Part shown: positions 6,331 to 6,423 of the stretch, piece by piece
Numbering within the stretch: the stretch's first letter is position 1
Layout: each line of letters starts with the position of its first letter
Source: CAZMCT01 sp964564785
GTDB lineage: Bacteria > Planctomycetota > Phycisphaerae > UBA1845 > Fen-1342
Length of the DNA stretch: 6,423 nucleotides
Reading direction: 5' to 3'
Assembly: GCA_964564785.1 (NCBI GenBank)
Contig: CAZMCT010000163.1
Location: 1 to 6,423, forward strand
Position numbers and translations under genes: made by a program
The notes under the pieces: generated by a model
What the model saw: only the letters and a program-made list of their open reading frames with translations
What the model was told of the DNA's origin: nothing
Database searches by the model: none

Positions 6331-6423
6331 GGCGGTCGGCGGTGTGCAGCGGCGCGCGGGCGGAGCGCCGGCGCGTTCGCGGCCCGAAGCGTGCGGCCCC
6401 CGCGCGGGTCGCCCTACGAGCCG

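Noticed and set aside
6332..6423. A search for a kinase promoter at the right edge.
   Set aside because: The stretch is nearly all G and C with no convincing -35/-10 pair. The promoter may lie beyond the window.

Overview
This is a very GC-rich window holding three genes, all on the minus strand, so the biological order runs from right to left: a large membrane-anchored serine/threonine protein kinase (6317..2145), purD (2148..898) and a short-form leuD-type dehydratase small subunit (673..191). The organism is most likely a member of the Planctomycetota, possibly Phycisphaerae or a related uncultured lineage. This rests on the kinase architecture (PknB-like catalytic domain, one membrane helix, then a very long degenerate beta-propeller and TPR region), its HRGGQGVVY-type glycine loop and the base composition. 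It is inference from one gene family, not a phylogenetic result.

Right edge, 6318-6423: about 100 bases upstream of the kinase. They contain a clear Shine-Dalgarno sequence but no promoter I can recognise. The kinase gene fills 65% of the window. Its stop codon overlaps the purD start in an ATGA arrangement, and the purD ribosome binding site lies inside the last kinase codons, so the two genes are almost certainly co-transcribed and translationally coupled. purD encodes GAR synthetase of purine biosynthesis and looks complete.

Between purD and leuD are 224 non-coding bases (674-897). They carry a 21-base perfect palindrome, two tandem copies of a 23-base unit, and a Shine-Dalgarno-plus-GTG that opens in frame with leuD but whose codons do not look coding. 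leuD encodes the swivelling small subunit of 3-isopropylmalate dehydratase or a close relative. Its large-subunit partner is not in the window.

Left edge, 1-190: no gene. It holds a GC-rich hairpin, a 20-base unit repeated twice, and two inverted copies of a GGGG-N2-ATTC-N-AC-TTTT-type element. That element resembles the repeats found around REP-associated tyrosine transposases (RAYTs).

The genes do not form one obvious pathway. The kinase-purD coupling is the most biologically suggestive feature, and the left-edge repeats are the best candidate for an undescribed element. I see no CRISPR array, tRNA, rRNA, intact transposase or defence system.
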